From Acephala macrosclerotiorum (Eukaryota > Ascomycota > Leotiomycetes > Helotiales > Mollisiaceae), in the NCBI GenBank assembly GCA_014904845.1, contig MU119202.1:1054001-1118000 (forward strand): a DNA stretch of 64,000 nucleotides, in the 5' to 3' direction. The first letter of the stretch is position 1. Every line of letters starts with the position of its first letter. The notes under the pieces were generated by a model. That model worked only from the letters and a program-made list of their open reading frames with translations. It ran no database searches and was not told the DNA's origin. The translations under genes were made by a program, and so were the position numbers. Of this stretch, positions 21,038 to 33,417 are shown in pieces.

Positions 21038-22374
21038 TGTAAGACATAGATGCTGTGTTCAAGATAGTATACTTCGAAGAGAAAGGCTACAGATGTAGCC
21101 TCAGCCTTGTGGTACGAAGAAGAGTGAAATTCAAGGTTGCGATATCATTGGTCTAGAAGCGCGATGGTTTGTGAGGCTATCTTCAAATTAGCCGCGTTCC
21201 CTTAGCTTTACGCTTTCGTCGCTTTCATCTTAGTGCAACATCCATCCGAGCTATTGGAACTCTAGATTTCAAGGGGCTGGTGGGGTTTCTCAATTCGAAG
21301 CCAATACAACCACGAATCCATGCCGTTGGATGGCCCCCAAATGCTGCTGGCAAGCAAATGCTGACCTCCTCAATTGATTGGAAAACAATTTATTTTTCGG
21401 GCCTGAAGCAGGATTATCCCAATACATGCGCGATTAATAAGGCCTGCTGGTTGTCGGTTGCGGGGTGTGGACGTTGACCGCCGTCCGGATATCGATGATT
21501 GCGGTGGCTTGAAGGAGCAAAGGATGAGAAGTTGCACCACTACTTTGAGAATGAAAGACTTCTCTGGACTGGGAATGCTTGGGATAATAATAGTCGAAGC
21601 CTATGATATCACAGAGCATGACAGCTGCTCTGCACGGCTTATTTCACTGTTTGCTTGTTCACGGGAAGAACTCGGTCAAATCTTGGCCGTCGACCCCACA
21701 GACTCATGCCTATCCAGCTGCATGTTCGTGGCATCGCAGGACATCGAAGTACCATGAACATACTCATCCATGCTAGCCTAGAATTGTTCCGTAGACTGCA
21801 CTCTAGACCAGGAATAAATAATCTCTTTACACTTCAGCGCCGATCAGGGACGTCGAAGTCTAACCCTTTAGTTTCCTTCTTGCTCGTGGCCACTTCGGAT
21901 CTAAAAGAACTGGCCGACTGAGCGTATCTGGAACCGATTTACGAGGCGCGAACACAGTCATCAGCCTCACCTTTTACCGTTGATAGCTTCGCTTTCTTTT
22001 GTGTCTCATCAGTCAATTGTGCCCTCACTGACGTCTTGCTCATCTGCCACCATCATCACCGTGTGCTTGTGCCATCATCTCCCTTGAATCCGGCGCCTTG
22101 TTTTCCTCCGCGAACAGCTAACTGGGCCTGAACTGAGGCCTAACAACACCAGAACCAGCACCAGCACCAGCCACATCCATTCTTTGCAATCTCACCTCAT
22201 GATCTTGTCTCACACACCGACTCCTGGCACAATTATTCATCCCTTTGAAGCAATTTTCCTCCTCTCTACTTGAGAGCTGGAGTGACGTCGCCTGGACGAG
22301 CAACAACGTCTCGTTCACCCAGGGGCAAAATCCCGATCTGGACAAGTGCCTAAGCTGCTTGCCCCGACACGAGC
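21038..22374. promoter_or_regulatory. Divergent upstream region of G-patch gene and kin1
   Basis: These 1.34 kb separate the two start codons. The right third (about 22000-22374) is C/T-rich with repeated ACCAGCACCAGC and probably forms the long 5' leader of the kinase. Small open frames here are unsupported. No other element was recognised. Confidence 0.45.
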
Positions 22375-25300
22375 ATGGCAACAGTTGAGCGCAACGGACA
22401 ACCTCGACGCCATCAATCCTCCTCCAACTCATCGAGACCGAAATCCGTCAGAGTGAAGGATACCGCTCCGCCATCTCCCCACCGGCACACATCATATCAC
22501 AGTCACCATCGAACGTCCTCACGCTACACAACTGACGGGGCTGTGGAAGAAGTGGTCCAGCGGACAAAGTATGAGAACAACGCGCAAACATCAAGAAGAA
22601 GTTCAAGCAGAGATCGTCCACCACCCTCTCGCTCAGAGTCGACTAGAAGCGCGACAACTCATCATCGCCACTCTAGTCGATATACAGAGATGACGACCGC
22701 AGTAGCAAATGGAGGAGGTCCTGCCCCCGTGATCACTCCGCAGGAGTCGAGACACTCAGGCAAGACGAGTAAGTCGAGGACTACAATACCTGCCTCTACT
22801 GGCAACTGGGTGCTTGGAAAAACAATTGGCGCGGGGAGCATGGGCAAGGTGAAGCTGGCTAGAAAAATCGAGGGTGGAGAACAGGTAAATTTCCCCCTCA
22901 CGACGTGATGTCAGTATCAGGAGTAACAATTATTATCAGGTTGCAGTGAAGATTGTCCCGCGAGGCACGACCGATGAAGCACACAATCAAAGTCGCGCAG
23001 ATCGTGAGCGTGCTGAACATTCGAAAGAAGTGCGAACGGCGAGAGAGGCAGCTATCGTTACTCTCCTGGACCACCCATACATCTGTGGGATGCGAGACGT
23101 GGTGCGCACGACATACCATTGGTACATGCTCTTTGAGTATGTGAATGGCGGTCAAATGCTCGACTACATTATTTCGCATGGCAGGTTAAAGGAGAAGCAG
23201 GCTAGGAAGTTCAGCAGGCAGATTGCGAGCGCGTTGGATTATTGCCATCGCAATAGCATCGTTCATCGAGACCTCAAGATCGAGAACATCCTGATCAGCA
23301 AGACGGGTGACATCAAGATTATTGATTTCGGCTTGAGTAACTTGTTTGCACCTCGGAGTCACCTGAAGACATTCTGTGGCAGCTTATACTTTGCTGCCCC
23401 TGAATTACTGCAAGCCAAAGCATACACAGGACCAGAAGTCGATGTCTGGAGTTTTGGAATTGTGCTCTATGTCCTGGTGTGTGGTAAGGTGCCTTTCGAC
23501 GACCAGAGCATGCCCGCATTGCATGCGAAGATCAAGAAAGGTATCGTTGATTACCCGAACTGGCTCTCGCCTGGTAAGTAATTTCTGAGTCGATCACAGT
23601 CTTTCACTAACAGTTGGTAGAATGCAAGGGTCTTATCTCCCGTATGCTCGTAACAGACCCTAAACAACGTGCGACTCTGCAAGAGATTATGAATCATCCT
23701 TGGATGACCAAGGGATTCGGCTCTCCTCCAGAAAACTACCTACCCGTCCGCGAACCCCTCCAACTTCCTCTCGACCCAAGTGTTATTCAAGCTATGACAG
23801 GCTTCGATTTTGGACCTCCCGAGGTTATACAGGCACAATTGACAGAGGTGCTTGAGTCGCAAGAATACCAGAGAGCCGTACGATTGGCAATGCACGAGCG
23901 TGAAAATCAAGGACCACCTAGAGACGCTGAGAAGAAGAGAGGGTTTGGATTTGACTTCTACAAGCGAAGGAATTCGTCCAATAGTCGCGACACTCTTACG
24001 GCTCCAAGTACTGAAGGTCTGGCCCTTGGGAGCGACCCCACCAACGCCTTTCATCCACTCATCTCAGTCTACTATCTTGTCAGAGAGAAGCAAGACCGTG
24101 ACCGCTTAGCGGCAAACCCAGGAGCCACGAGTATGCCTCGATCGCCAGGAGAAGCACCCCTCCAGGTGCCTGATATATCAGCACCTAAGCCCGCTCATAC
24201 AAATTCTGCAGCTTATGAGATGGCTGGTGAGAAAGCAACTGGAGGTCGCTCGCGACCACGGGCTCGTACGCACGGCGAAGACGAAGTCACAGAGGCAATG
24301 AAGCACGTCCAAGTTGAGGCGCGCGGTCCCAATTCTCCAGCCATCATAGAACCACCTCCCGAGCAACATATTCGCAAAGAGAGCACAGCTGCTGGTATTC
24401 TAAGACGGTTCAGCACCAGAAGACGCAAAGAACCATCAGAGAAATCCCATCCTCCTCTCGTTTCTGTCCAATCGCCGCACGCGCACAGTCACAGCACTCT
24501 CAGGAAGAGCTTCAGTGTCCGACGGACACGAGAGCGTGATAGTGACCGTGAGGGTCCTTCTTCATCAATGCTGCGTTCGGGAAGTAGCCAACCTCAGCAC
24601 AGTGATCTTCTGTCACCACCTAGATCAGCAGACAATAATGCTCGTAATTCCAAGGGGCTGGGGCGCTCAACCAGTGTCGCCTCTGCAGAATTACGTAGGA
24701 AAGAGAACCGTCGTGGTGCCTTAGAGGCTCTTCCTCCTCGTGTCACCTACAAGGAGCCACCACCTACCAGTGGCTCAGATCACTCTACTGTTAACGAAAA
24801 GTCGTCTCGTGAAGGTGAGAGGGGAGAGAGGTCTGGAGAGAAGGCGGGCGAGCAAGACAAGACTCATCTCAATCCCAGATCAGCTACCATGAGAGCAAAA
24901 TCACTTGGCCATGCTCGGAGAGAGAGCATCCAAGCACGACGCGCGAGGCGAGACGAGGTACGAGAATCCAACGTTCCCGAGGAGACTGATGGTGAAATGG
25001 GAGATGCCAGTGGCTTATCAACCGAACGGGTTGATAAGGAGGACATCGCAAAGCCTGTTTTCCTCAAAGGCCTCTTTAGTGTTTCGACGACTTCGACCAA
25101 GCCTGTTAATGTGATTCGGAACGATATTATGCGGGTACTCAAACAATTAGGCGTTGACTATACGGAAATCAAAGGTGGCTTCAGCTGTCGACATACTCCT
25201 TCGATTGACCTGAAGAAGGTTGTTGACCTTCCTCCCAGCAGCCACGGCGATCGGACACCAGGCCATCGCAGACGGATCAGCTTTGGAGGTTTCATGGGCA

Positions 25301-25644
25301 GTGGCAATGCGGATCGGGAGCGGGAGGAGTTCCGAGAGGCTGAGAGATCTCCACATACTCCAAGGACACCTGGGAGGGCAAGAGGAGATGCCAGCTATAC
25401 AAACTCGGACGCATCGGATGAGAGCGTCGGAGGCCATCATCGTGGTTCTTCCAATAGAGCTGCTGGCGAAACAAGCACGCATGTGCAGAGCGACCTTGGA
25501 GGAAGCATGATCCTCGAATTCGAGATCTTTATTGTCAAGGTCCCTTTACTTTCTCTTCATGGCATTCAATTCAAGAGACTGGCCGGAGGTACCTGGCAGT
25601 ACAAGAACATGGCGGATCAAATATTGAGAGAGCTTAGACTCTGA
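22375..25644 (+). CDS. kin1: Kin1/MARK-type protein kinase with KA1 domain
   Basis: Exons 22375-22884, 22940-23573 and 23621-25644 encode 1055 residues. After a Ser/Arg/His-rich amino end the kinase domain starts near residue 143: [11 protein letters not shown] loop, VAVK lysine at 174, HRDLKIEN at 279, DFGLSN at 299, AAPELL and [11 protein letters not shown] long, basic, low-complexity region follows. The carboxy end (about 875-1055) is a KA1 domain: [20 protein letters not shown], then a charged insert, then [18 protein letters not shown] and [12 protein letters not shown]. This architecture is that of Kin1/Kin2 and PAR-1/MARK, which act at the cell cortex in polarity, exocytosis and wall growth. 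All catalytic residues are present. Confidence 0.93.
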
Positions 25645-26605
25645 GTTCTCGACGATGGTGACGGTGGGGTACGTGGGACATACACGCATGGAATGGGACG
25701 AAACGAGACGAGTTTCCTTTGTTCTTTGAAGAAAACACAGCGAGCATCGCATCACATCGTATTCAGACTACGTAACACCTCTCATCTCGGGTTCTTTTGT
25801 TTAGCGACGGAGCGACACATGTAGTATTCAGTTTCTAGTGCGTTCAGAAGATATGCATTGGGTATTCAGCTAGTGGGAGGAATGGGAGTTAAGGGATGTT
25901 TAAGAAAAGATAATTGATAGGCGAGGTATTTCCGTCGTTGTTTATGCAACGCCTTTTTCTCTGATTTGTGATTTTCAGCTTCCGCAAGTGAGATATATCT
26001 TCCTGCAAGTGCAGCTCAACCCAGCTGAGGCTCAATAGATGAGCTAGACCTGGTATGGGTACGCTACCCACGTGATTTGCTTCCTCCCACTCTTGCACCA
26101 TCTCCCATCTCCATCGGTCTCCGACTCGATAAGGACCTCAAGTCCTTGCCTTATCGCGGGCCAGCTATTAGCTTCCTCCCAATACCAAGGTCTCAAACAG
26201 ACCCATCCCATCAACCGGATGCTCATCTGAAGTCAGATCCCTCATCCCTGTCAGCGAGTGCGTCAGATCCAGCACCGGCAGCCTTTTCCCGCTCGGGACG
26301 GTCTTCCCTTATCTTTAATCGCAAACATCGACTTATACTTCCGATGGAAAAGGGGGAAGGGCGGTCGGAATGCCTATCTGGCTCGCGAGGGTGGTTTTGG
26401 GTGGGTATTCCGATGCTGTGGTTAAAGGGCTTTGTATGAATCGTTATTTGTTTGCTTGTATTTTGTGGATTCTCTATCGAGGGTTGGAATTTCATTTATA
26501 AGTTTTGAACCTCCCCGGTACGAAAGGAGTTGATGACGTGATATAACGAACCATTCTTTTATTGCTTATCTGTTGATTTGTTAGGAGGAAATTGAGGAAG
26601 GCGAG
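25645..26605. other. Intergenic
   Basis: This includes the 3' end of the kinase gene. No gene, repeat or RNA is supported in these 960 bases. Confidence 0.4.
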
Positions 26606-26812
26606 ATGGCAATCTCGAAATTCTTGGGATGTCTGCTTTGTTGTTTAGATAAAAGCTTGACTGGTGATGGGGATGGGGATGGCGATGTAACGCCTGTGAT
26701 TCCCGTCCAGTATGAGACTGAAGGGAAGACACTCGATCTCTTATCGAATTCCAGCTCCGACGACTCTTTCGATTCTGAATCCGAGTTCTCCAAGGACGAG
26801 AAATCCTCCTAA
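26606..26812 (+). CDS. Doubtful small acidic protein
   Basis: A 68-residue frame that begins MAISKFLGCLLCCLDK, with three cysteines near the amino end, then Gly-Asp repeats and a Ser/Asp/Glu-rich tail. The start would suit lipid attachment to a membrane, but no family is recognised and the frame is short. It may be a chance frame. Confidence 0.25.
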   Translation: MAISKFLGCLLCCLDKSLTGDGDGDGDVTPVIPVQYETEGKTLDLLSNSSSDDSFDSESEFSKDEKSS

Positions 26813-26863
26813 CTATCAGATCCTCCACGGAGCGGACAAGAAAAAAGAAAAAAGAACAGAGCT

Positions 26864-27545
26864 TTGGTGGTAGCAGCAAAAGGCACCTACGCTTTAGTTA
26901 AAAACGAGTTTCCGGAGTTGAAACATGGGAAAGAAGTTGTGAGTAGGAATCTAGCGACGGGGTTGAATCCGATTGATTTCAAGAGTGTGGATTATAATTT
27001 CTGTCTGCTGGAGTTTCCGTGGGTTACTGGCTGGGAGATGGCTGGTATTATTGAGGTTGTGGGGGAAGAAGTTGCTGATTTCAGAGTCGGGGATAGGGTG
27101 TGGACGAGTGAGTTCCTGAATTTCCTTTTACCTTCTTTTGAGATGTTGGGTTGGATTGGAGATGGATGCTGGGGTTGGAATGAGAATGGGGTGTTAATGG
27201 AGATGCGATGTAGAGGCACATACTACCGCGACCGCCGCGCAGGCTGCTTCCAACAATTCGTCACAGAACCAGCACACACCGTCCTTCAAAACTCGCTCTC
27301 TCGCCGAGGACCTAGGCGCAACAGTCATCATCCGAGACGGGAAAACCGAAGACGAAATCGTTTCTTCAAATGTCACAATAGGAGGGGATGACATAACACG
27401 CGCTATCGATCTCGTGGGACCTCACACCGCAAACTACTGCTTGAAAGCTTTTTCTAAAAATAAGAGAAAGAAGTGTTTGTTTGCGCTGTTAGCAATGATT
27501 AGTAGTAAGACACAAGTGCCGGGAAATATAAATGTCGAGAGGTGA
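26864..27545 (+). pseudogene. MDR (zinc-type alcohol dehydrogenase-like) remnant
   Basis: The amino part reads like a fungal MDR reductase: VVAAKGTYALVKNEFPEL, LATGLNPIDFKSVDYNF, WVTGWEMAGIIEVVGEE, RVGDRVWTS. A GTGAGT donor and GATGTAG acceptor then seem to flank an intron, after which the expected YYRDRRAGCFQQFV appears, but in a frame that does not join cleanly. The next recognisable part, LAEDLGATVIIRD to AIDLVGPHTANYC, lies in yet another frame. The piece between them that should hold the Rossmann glycine motif is absent. The remnant ends at a stop at 27543. It lacks the cofactor-binding core, so it cannot be active. An intact MDR relative lies at 51591-52739. Confidence 0.65.
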
Positions 27546-28302
27546 TGTGGCAGGGAGGAAGATGATTGTTAGGATGGAGTGAGGGGAGAGGTTGCGTGAT
27601 GATGGGTGATGGGAAGGTGGAGGGGAGCATGGATGGAGTTTTGGTGTTGCATACATAGGGGAAGGGGTGCATTTTCATAGGCATTTTGGGATAGATTGTA
27701 TATACGGATGCATGTACAGAGTGCAAAAGTTTGCAATGGAAGACTTGATTGATGGCTTTGTCTGCTGAGCTGATGGACTTGCATTTCCTGGGTTTGAGTT
27801 GTGCGTGCTGTCTTTTCAAAACGTCCCTGTCCTCTTTTCGAAGTTTCTGATGGAGGCAGGCAATGCCAGCAAGGAATACACAATTGCAAGCCTTGGTGCA
27901 TCGGAAGGATCTGTAGCTTCCGAAGTGCGGAAGCATAAACCGTCGGGAAGTACCTTCCGTCGCCAGGAGAGAAGCCGCTGCCACGTGATAGACTCTCAGA
28001 AGCTCTTCCAAGGTTTTGCCGTGGATGCCTGTGACGAATAAACAAAAATCGAATACTATTAAATCCAGACTGTGGTGAGCGCTGACTGGTATTGACTGCT
28101 TGATTTGCTCTCGGTCATGAATTCGGAGGTCGCGATATTCGCCCCTATTTTTAGCTAGGAGTTTTGCTGGCTGCTTCTTGGCCCTGCCTGCTACGCATTT
28201 AGTTGTTGTTGAACGGAGGGTATAGATATCTAAACATGATTCTCTGTGAATATACAGCCAAGTGGGAAGTATAAATATCACAGAAATGGACGCAGCTCTC
28301 AA
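27499..28302 (-). CDS. Unclassified long open frame
   Basis: An uninterrupted frame of 267 codons without recognised domain. It has an amino-terminal hydrophobic start (SVIFILPTWLYI), a middle with some Cys, and a His/Pro/Ser-rich end that looks like non-coding sequence. It overlaps the end of the MDR remnant on the other strand. The length argues against pure chance, the composition argues against a real protein. Confidence 0.2.
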   Translation of the reverse strand: MRAASISVIFILPTWLYIHRESCLDIYTLRSTTTKCVAGRAKKQPAKLLAKNRGEYRDLRIHDREQIKQSIPVSAHHSLDLIVFDFCLFVTGIHGKTLEELLRVYHVAAASLLATEGTSRRFMLPHFGSYRSFRCTKACNCVFLAGIACLHQKLRKEDRDVLKRQHAQLKPRKCKSISSADKAINQVFHCKLLHSVHASVYTIYPKMPMKMHPFPYVCNTKTPSMLPSTFPSPIITQPLPSLHPNNHLPPCHITSRHLYFPALVSYY

Positions 28303-28439
28303 CGGTCAGAGTCTAAAATTCCAAACAATACAATTCTACCGAACCTAGTTGAATCTAGTACTAATATGCAAAAGCACCTGACCACAGACCACCTCGACCA
28401 ATGGACGCCAAGCTTCAAATGACGACTCAAAATGCGTGT

Positions 28440-30525
28440 TTAGTACCAATTCTCGCTATCCTTCATCTCACTCCATATCCTCTCCAACACACCCTCGCAT
28501 CTACTCTCCCTCCAAGCCACCCTCCTCAACCTAACACCAACATCATCCATCTCACTCCACAGGACATCAGGCTCAGCACCGCGCATCGCCATCACGAACG
28601 TAATTCTGCTTTCCCTATCACTTGATGCTGCAATACCGACGAACGCAATCCAGAGCAAGATGTCAAGTTCCTCTTGACTGAAGCGAGGAGTTTCATGGGG
28701 TGAGGAAGGATGGAATGCTGGATCCAGATTATCAAGTGGAACTGGTGGAGGGAGTGAGGAGAGTGAGAGTTGGATTGAGATCGCGCTGATGATGGAGATG
28801 AGGTGGGAGAGTAATCGTCTATGAAGCAAGGCTGGGTTGGGGAGTTCCCGGATCGTGAGGTGGAGGTATAAGAGTGCCGCGATGTGGAATGCTGCTGTGA
28901 GCATTTCATGTGTTGTCTGATTGCGGGTATCGATTTCCATTGGTGGTGGAGAGTCAAACGCTTCGTCTGATTGGGAGTCGTCGGGTGATTGGAATTGGGA
29001 CATGTAGGGTGAAGTGAGGATTTCGTATTCGGTGTGGTAGAGTTGATCGCTTATCCTTTTCTTGGTTTCGAAAGAAAGGTTCGGGAGATCGATTGTGGAG
29101 GACATGTAGCGCAGCGTTTGGAGGATTGGGGTTGTGGATGAATCGTGAAAGACGGCTGTGTATGGGTCTTCTAGTGCGAAGGATGGTTGGATGAAAGATG
29201 AGATGCCTTCTGAGAGGCAGAAGAGTTTCGGTGGAAAGCCGAACCGGGTTGAGAACACGATATCGGACCTGAGGATTGTTAGGCATGGTTCGAGAAAGAG
29301 ATTAGAGCGGGCGGTGTTACCAAGAAAGAACACGCAGGACAACACCGTTTGACTCGAAGCTCCAAATACCTCCTCGAAGTCTTGTCATCTTCAGGAGGCC
29401 GACTCTATGTGCACTTGCTGCTTCGAAGGTGCCATTGATACTCTATGCTCGGTTAGCGTCTTAACCTTTTCAAGGATTGATGAGTGAGAGAAGGAGGAAT
29501 CTCACCTCCAATATCACAAAGAGAGCTACTGAAGTAACATCCGCGTCACTGATACAATGCCACTTTTCCAACAGCCTCCTATTCATCAGTCTCATCGCCT
29601 CGCCCTTGTGAAACAGACTTTCCGATGACTCATATAATCCCCTGAGCAAGTCCTCATGCTGTGCGACAAGACATAGTGTTGCATGAAGTAGCGCGGAATC
29701 AGTGATGCTGAATGGCTTCCAAGCACCGTCGTAGTTGATAGCGAATGCATTGGAAATGAATGCTGTGTTGTCCGCACAACGTGTTAGATGTAGAGGGTAA
29801 ATAGAGAGAGGGGAGATACAGTGGTAGAGTAGTTCCCGTGTCCGTGTAGTTTTCAGCGAGATTGGGAGACCATTGCCGTAAGCCTGGACAGGTATCGATG
29901 GCTGGATCTGCTTAGAGGACTTGAGCTCATGTGACAGTAATTGCAGCGATGGTCACTTACCTCATTTCGGACATCTTTATCTTTCACTAAACTGGGCTCG
30001 ATGGTGTCATCCTTTATATCCAGAGTCTTGTCCTTTTTAGTTCGTGGCTTTCGACTCCACGAAGCGAGCTTGAATTTGCCGGATAGCTGTTTTGGTGTTT
30101 GTTGATCCAGATCTTTCGAGGGCCCGCGTTTTTGCTTTGTCTTGTCTCCCTTAGCATTCTTTTTCCCATGTAAGAATGCTTGCATAGCATGAGAGCGAAC
30201 GGTATATGAATAGTCATTCTTGTGCGATGCCGGACGTTCTGTGAGAGTGATGAACTGAAGAGGCGGAGAGTCCGAGTTTGAGGATTCTTTGCTCTCCCGA
30301 GACGATGCTTTTTGATGACTGGAAATAGACATTAGAAATGAGCAGAGGCAAAGATGGACAGAGTATTGGGGTTATGCCAAGATATTTGACACCGTTCTTC
30401 ATGTAACTGTCCAATTTTATAAAACAATGTCCCTGAGCACTTACTCACTTTAGACTGGAGACCAATTGATCTTCCGTGTCATCTTCGGACTGTAGTTCAG
30501 AGAGTTGAGAGCGTCCTGAAGCCAT
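28440..30525 (-). CDS. Fungal transcription-factor-domain protein, no zinc cluster
   Basis: Exons 30525-30449, 30318-29961, 29907-29506, 29442-29321 and 29268-28440 encode 595 residues, all in phase. Near residue 45 sits LQFITLTERPASHK followed by VRSHAMQAFL, a signature of fungal proteins often filed as tachykinin-family. A basic Lys-rich stretch follows. The middle and end match the Fungal_trans_2 type region: LLYHCISPLSIYPL, KPFSITDSALLHATLCLVAQ, GEAMRLMNRRL, DADVTSVALFVILE, AASAHRVGLLKM. There is no Cys6 zinc cluster at the amino end, so any DNA contact must be made otherwise. Likely nuclear regulator; targets unknown. It precedes the NmrA-like gene on the same strand downstream at 31135. 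Confidence 0.8.
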
Positions 30526-31134
30526 GATTTAGTTTGAAAGAATAGGAAGATTACTGATTAACAGAGTTTGACCAAAGTTTATAGAGAATGGACGCCAAAA
30601 GTAACTAATTCTGTCACACGTGACTGGTACTGGGTTGAGTAATCGAGATGCAGTTGGACATTCACTCGTCCAGTTCGAACTCACGTAGTATGACTGCAAG
30701 AGAAAACTTAAAGGTACGACGGGTGTGGCTTTTTCATATCGGCACATTGCCAGCATTGCCAAATTTAGCTGCCCGCCACTTGACGAGGCGAGGGAGAAAG
30801 GGGAAAGGGAGGATGTACTGCTTTAGTAAGCAGCACGGCGTCTCATCCGACCTCTCGGGTGGTCTACAATCCTTGGAGAATCGTACATCCGTATATCCAA
30901 GTGCTCAAATTACCCTTTTGAGTATATGGGCTGCTGAGTCACCACCTCCAAGGTCCGGCCCGTGCTGGGGACACTACGGCCGGTATCGATCACTAAACAT
31001 CAAGTGACCAAATAGGAGGCAATAGTTGGACAATGGCTTGTTGCTTAAACACCGTTTAGCGGCTACAAGGTCCTAATATTCTAGGTGTGGCTATGTGATT
31101 TCATTATTTCAAATTATGTGCTCGTGTTCGGGGA
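30526..31134. other. Intergenic
   Basis: This spans from the start of the transcription-factor-domain gene to the 3' end of the NmrA-like gene. It should hold the promoter of the first. No gene is supported. Confidence 0.4.
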
Positions 31135-32461
31135 TCATTGTAAAGCCAACCAGTCTTCTTCCTTGACATACTCTTGCCATGACTTGAGATTGTATCCCGG
31201 AGGAATGATCTACGTACGTGCTATTAGCTGGCTGACTTGTAGCTTGGGATGAGAATAGAACATACATCTCTTGCTTGAACGAGCTTTTCCGCAGATAGGG
31301 TTTTCCCACCAAACATGAGATTCTCAGAAAGCTCTGTTACACAGACGGCAAGGTGCTCCGGAAGACCACTATCCATCATTCTCTTCTTATGATCTGCTGG
31401 CGATACTTGCTCGAACCGAGCTTTGATGCCCAGTGCTGGCGCATGTCAGCACTAGTCTTTACCACAAGCATCGTGAACGACCCAAGATGCATACCTATGG
31501 CCCAAGTTGAGAGCGTTTCTTCTGCAGTCGGATTTTCAGTAGTCAGAACTACGGTCTTGCCGTGGTATCTGTTCCCGCTCCTCAAAACACTGTCAATAAC
31601 CACTCCAGTGTCGTCGGCCCATACACGGGGGAAGCGTGTCGACATAGGATATGGCATCGATAGCAAATAGCTGCCATCCTCGACCTACAAGACATCGCAG
31701 TCAACATTGTCCTAGAAGAGATGGGACATCTATGTCTGTTATACCTTCTGAGGTCCAAAAATAGCTTGATACTTCAGCCAGTTCTGGTAATAGAACGCAA
31801 CATAGACTTCGGTTGTCTTTGCTGCTAAAGTAGGATAACTTTGTAGATCTCCTCTAATGGCAGCTTTCGCATTATAGGGCAGTATGTTCTGAAATCTCCC
31901 ACCATCCGCTTCTCTTCCATCAGGCAGACTGCTGAAGATGAATTTCTCTAGATTTGGTAGAGCAGCCGCCAGCCTGTTGACGAGCTTTCCTTGCCCGACT
32001 TCCAAATTGTAATCTGCTTTGTCCCAAAAATTGGTTATGGCAAAGATTGCATTTGCGCCTTCGAATGCAGCCGCCAGGCTGACTTCATCTATAGATAGAT
32101 CAGTATAGGGTCTGAAGTATGATTTGGGAGTCGAGGAGCTGAGGAGCCGAGTTTGCATTACTCGCGAGGAGCTCAGCTCTGAATGTCTCCTCAATCATAG
32201 GGCAGAATTTCACTTACTGTCGAAATCTGCTGCGACGACTTCGGCGCCGAGTTTATGTAGCTCGCGAGCAGCGTTCTTGGTGGGGTCTCTGGTAACTGCT
32301 CGGACGCGGAAGAGGTCGGAGGAGTGCTCGAGAAGGTATCTTGCCGTGGGGTTGCCCTGAAATTCGGGTTGGAATACCCTTCATGTCACAGTCTACTGAT
32401 AGAGACATACCTGAGCACCAGTTGCCCCTAGAACTACCACCAATTTTCTTCCGTCCGTCAT
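31135..32461 (-). CDS. NmrA-like NAD(P)-binding protein
   Basis: Exons 32461-32411, 32356-32218, 32088-31745, 31684-31495, 31435-31266 and 31209-31135 encode 322 residues in phase. The amino end holds the Rossmann motif VVVLGATGAQG, split by intron 1, then VRAVTRDPTK and LGAEVVAADFD. The middle has AFEGANAIFAITNFWD, FIFSSLPD and YNAKAAI; the end has VWADDTGVVIDSVL and MMDSGLPEHL. This is the NmrA/HSCARG group: redox-sensing proteins that bind NAD(P) and regulate partners rather than catalyse; the typical catalytic YxxxK of the SDR group is not obvious. A partner cannot be inferred. Confidence 0.85.
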
Positions 32462-33417
32462 AGTATTTGAGTCGGGTCTTCTGAGAGGTTAATCGTCAAA
32501 AGGAAGAAGTAATTGAAAACGGAATGCAGAAACTCCATTTGCAAAGGTAGATTGAAGTGTTTTATATCCAAAAACTTTGTTCTGAATTCGGAATATGTGA
32601 TCTGGCTGAACTCAAATGATGTTTTGTGATCAAGTCTCCACACAATCACTTCAGCCATTGTCCAAAATTGGAGATATTGACAGGCTAGGCAATTCTGCAC
32701 AAACATGAAAAGATGTTTCAAGCTCAACCTGATCGTGCTACGTTTTGGCACAAGGGAAAGAACTACTTTTCTCAAATTTTACATTCTGGGAATATGCTCT
32801 GTACTTGAACCTGGAGTTGGAAATCGGCTGAAACCGACAACAGGTGCTATACATTTCTCGAGAGGCATTGAAACTGAAGTCCGGATGTCGTGCCTTCGAT
32901 GTCCGAGAGGCACTCACAAGTCCAGTTGCCTGTCGGAGGGGTTGTCCATTCGCAGATGAAATACTATTCCATCGAGAATCGGGTCGTCGGTAGGGAGTTA
33001 AACCCCATTGTTCCTATTCACCTGAGTAAAAATAGGGGTAGACTTGTTTAAGCAAAAGCAGTTTTTGATGCAGCATAACATCTGTCTGAAAAGAATGATG
33101 CTCTGGACCTCGGGAAGCTTGGACCATTTTTGGCGCACAGTCAGTCACGTGGACGCAAAGGAACTGGCAATCCCCGCAGCTTCACCGATCCACGACGAAG
33201 CGACTCCAATCTTTCGAGTACAACAACGTCTACCAACAGCAAAGCAAGTATTCAGACACTTCATCTTCTAACCGCAAGTGGGGAGCAATACGCTTGCCTT
33301 CACCTGTGATCAAGACCTGTGCGCCATCATTGACAGCATATCGAAACCCTCTACCCAATACTCCATATCAACAACTTAGCCAGCGAGCCCACTCGTTGGT
33401 TACATCGATCAAACAAG
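32462..33417. promoter_or_regulatory. Divergent upstream region of NmrA-like gene and rcd1
   Basis: This 956-base region separates the two start codons. The right end (33280-33417) looks like a 5' leader. No specific site was recognised. Confidence 0.4.

Noticed and set aside
22118..22432. 104-codon minus-strand frame over the kin1 leader
   Set aside because: It overlaps the C/T-rich leader and first codons of a strong gene and shows no family; it is an antisense by-product.
30648..31007. 119-codon plus-strand frame between two minus-strand genes
   Set aside because: No family, poor composition, and it lies in a promoter-type region.
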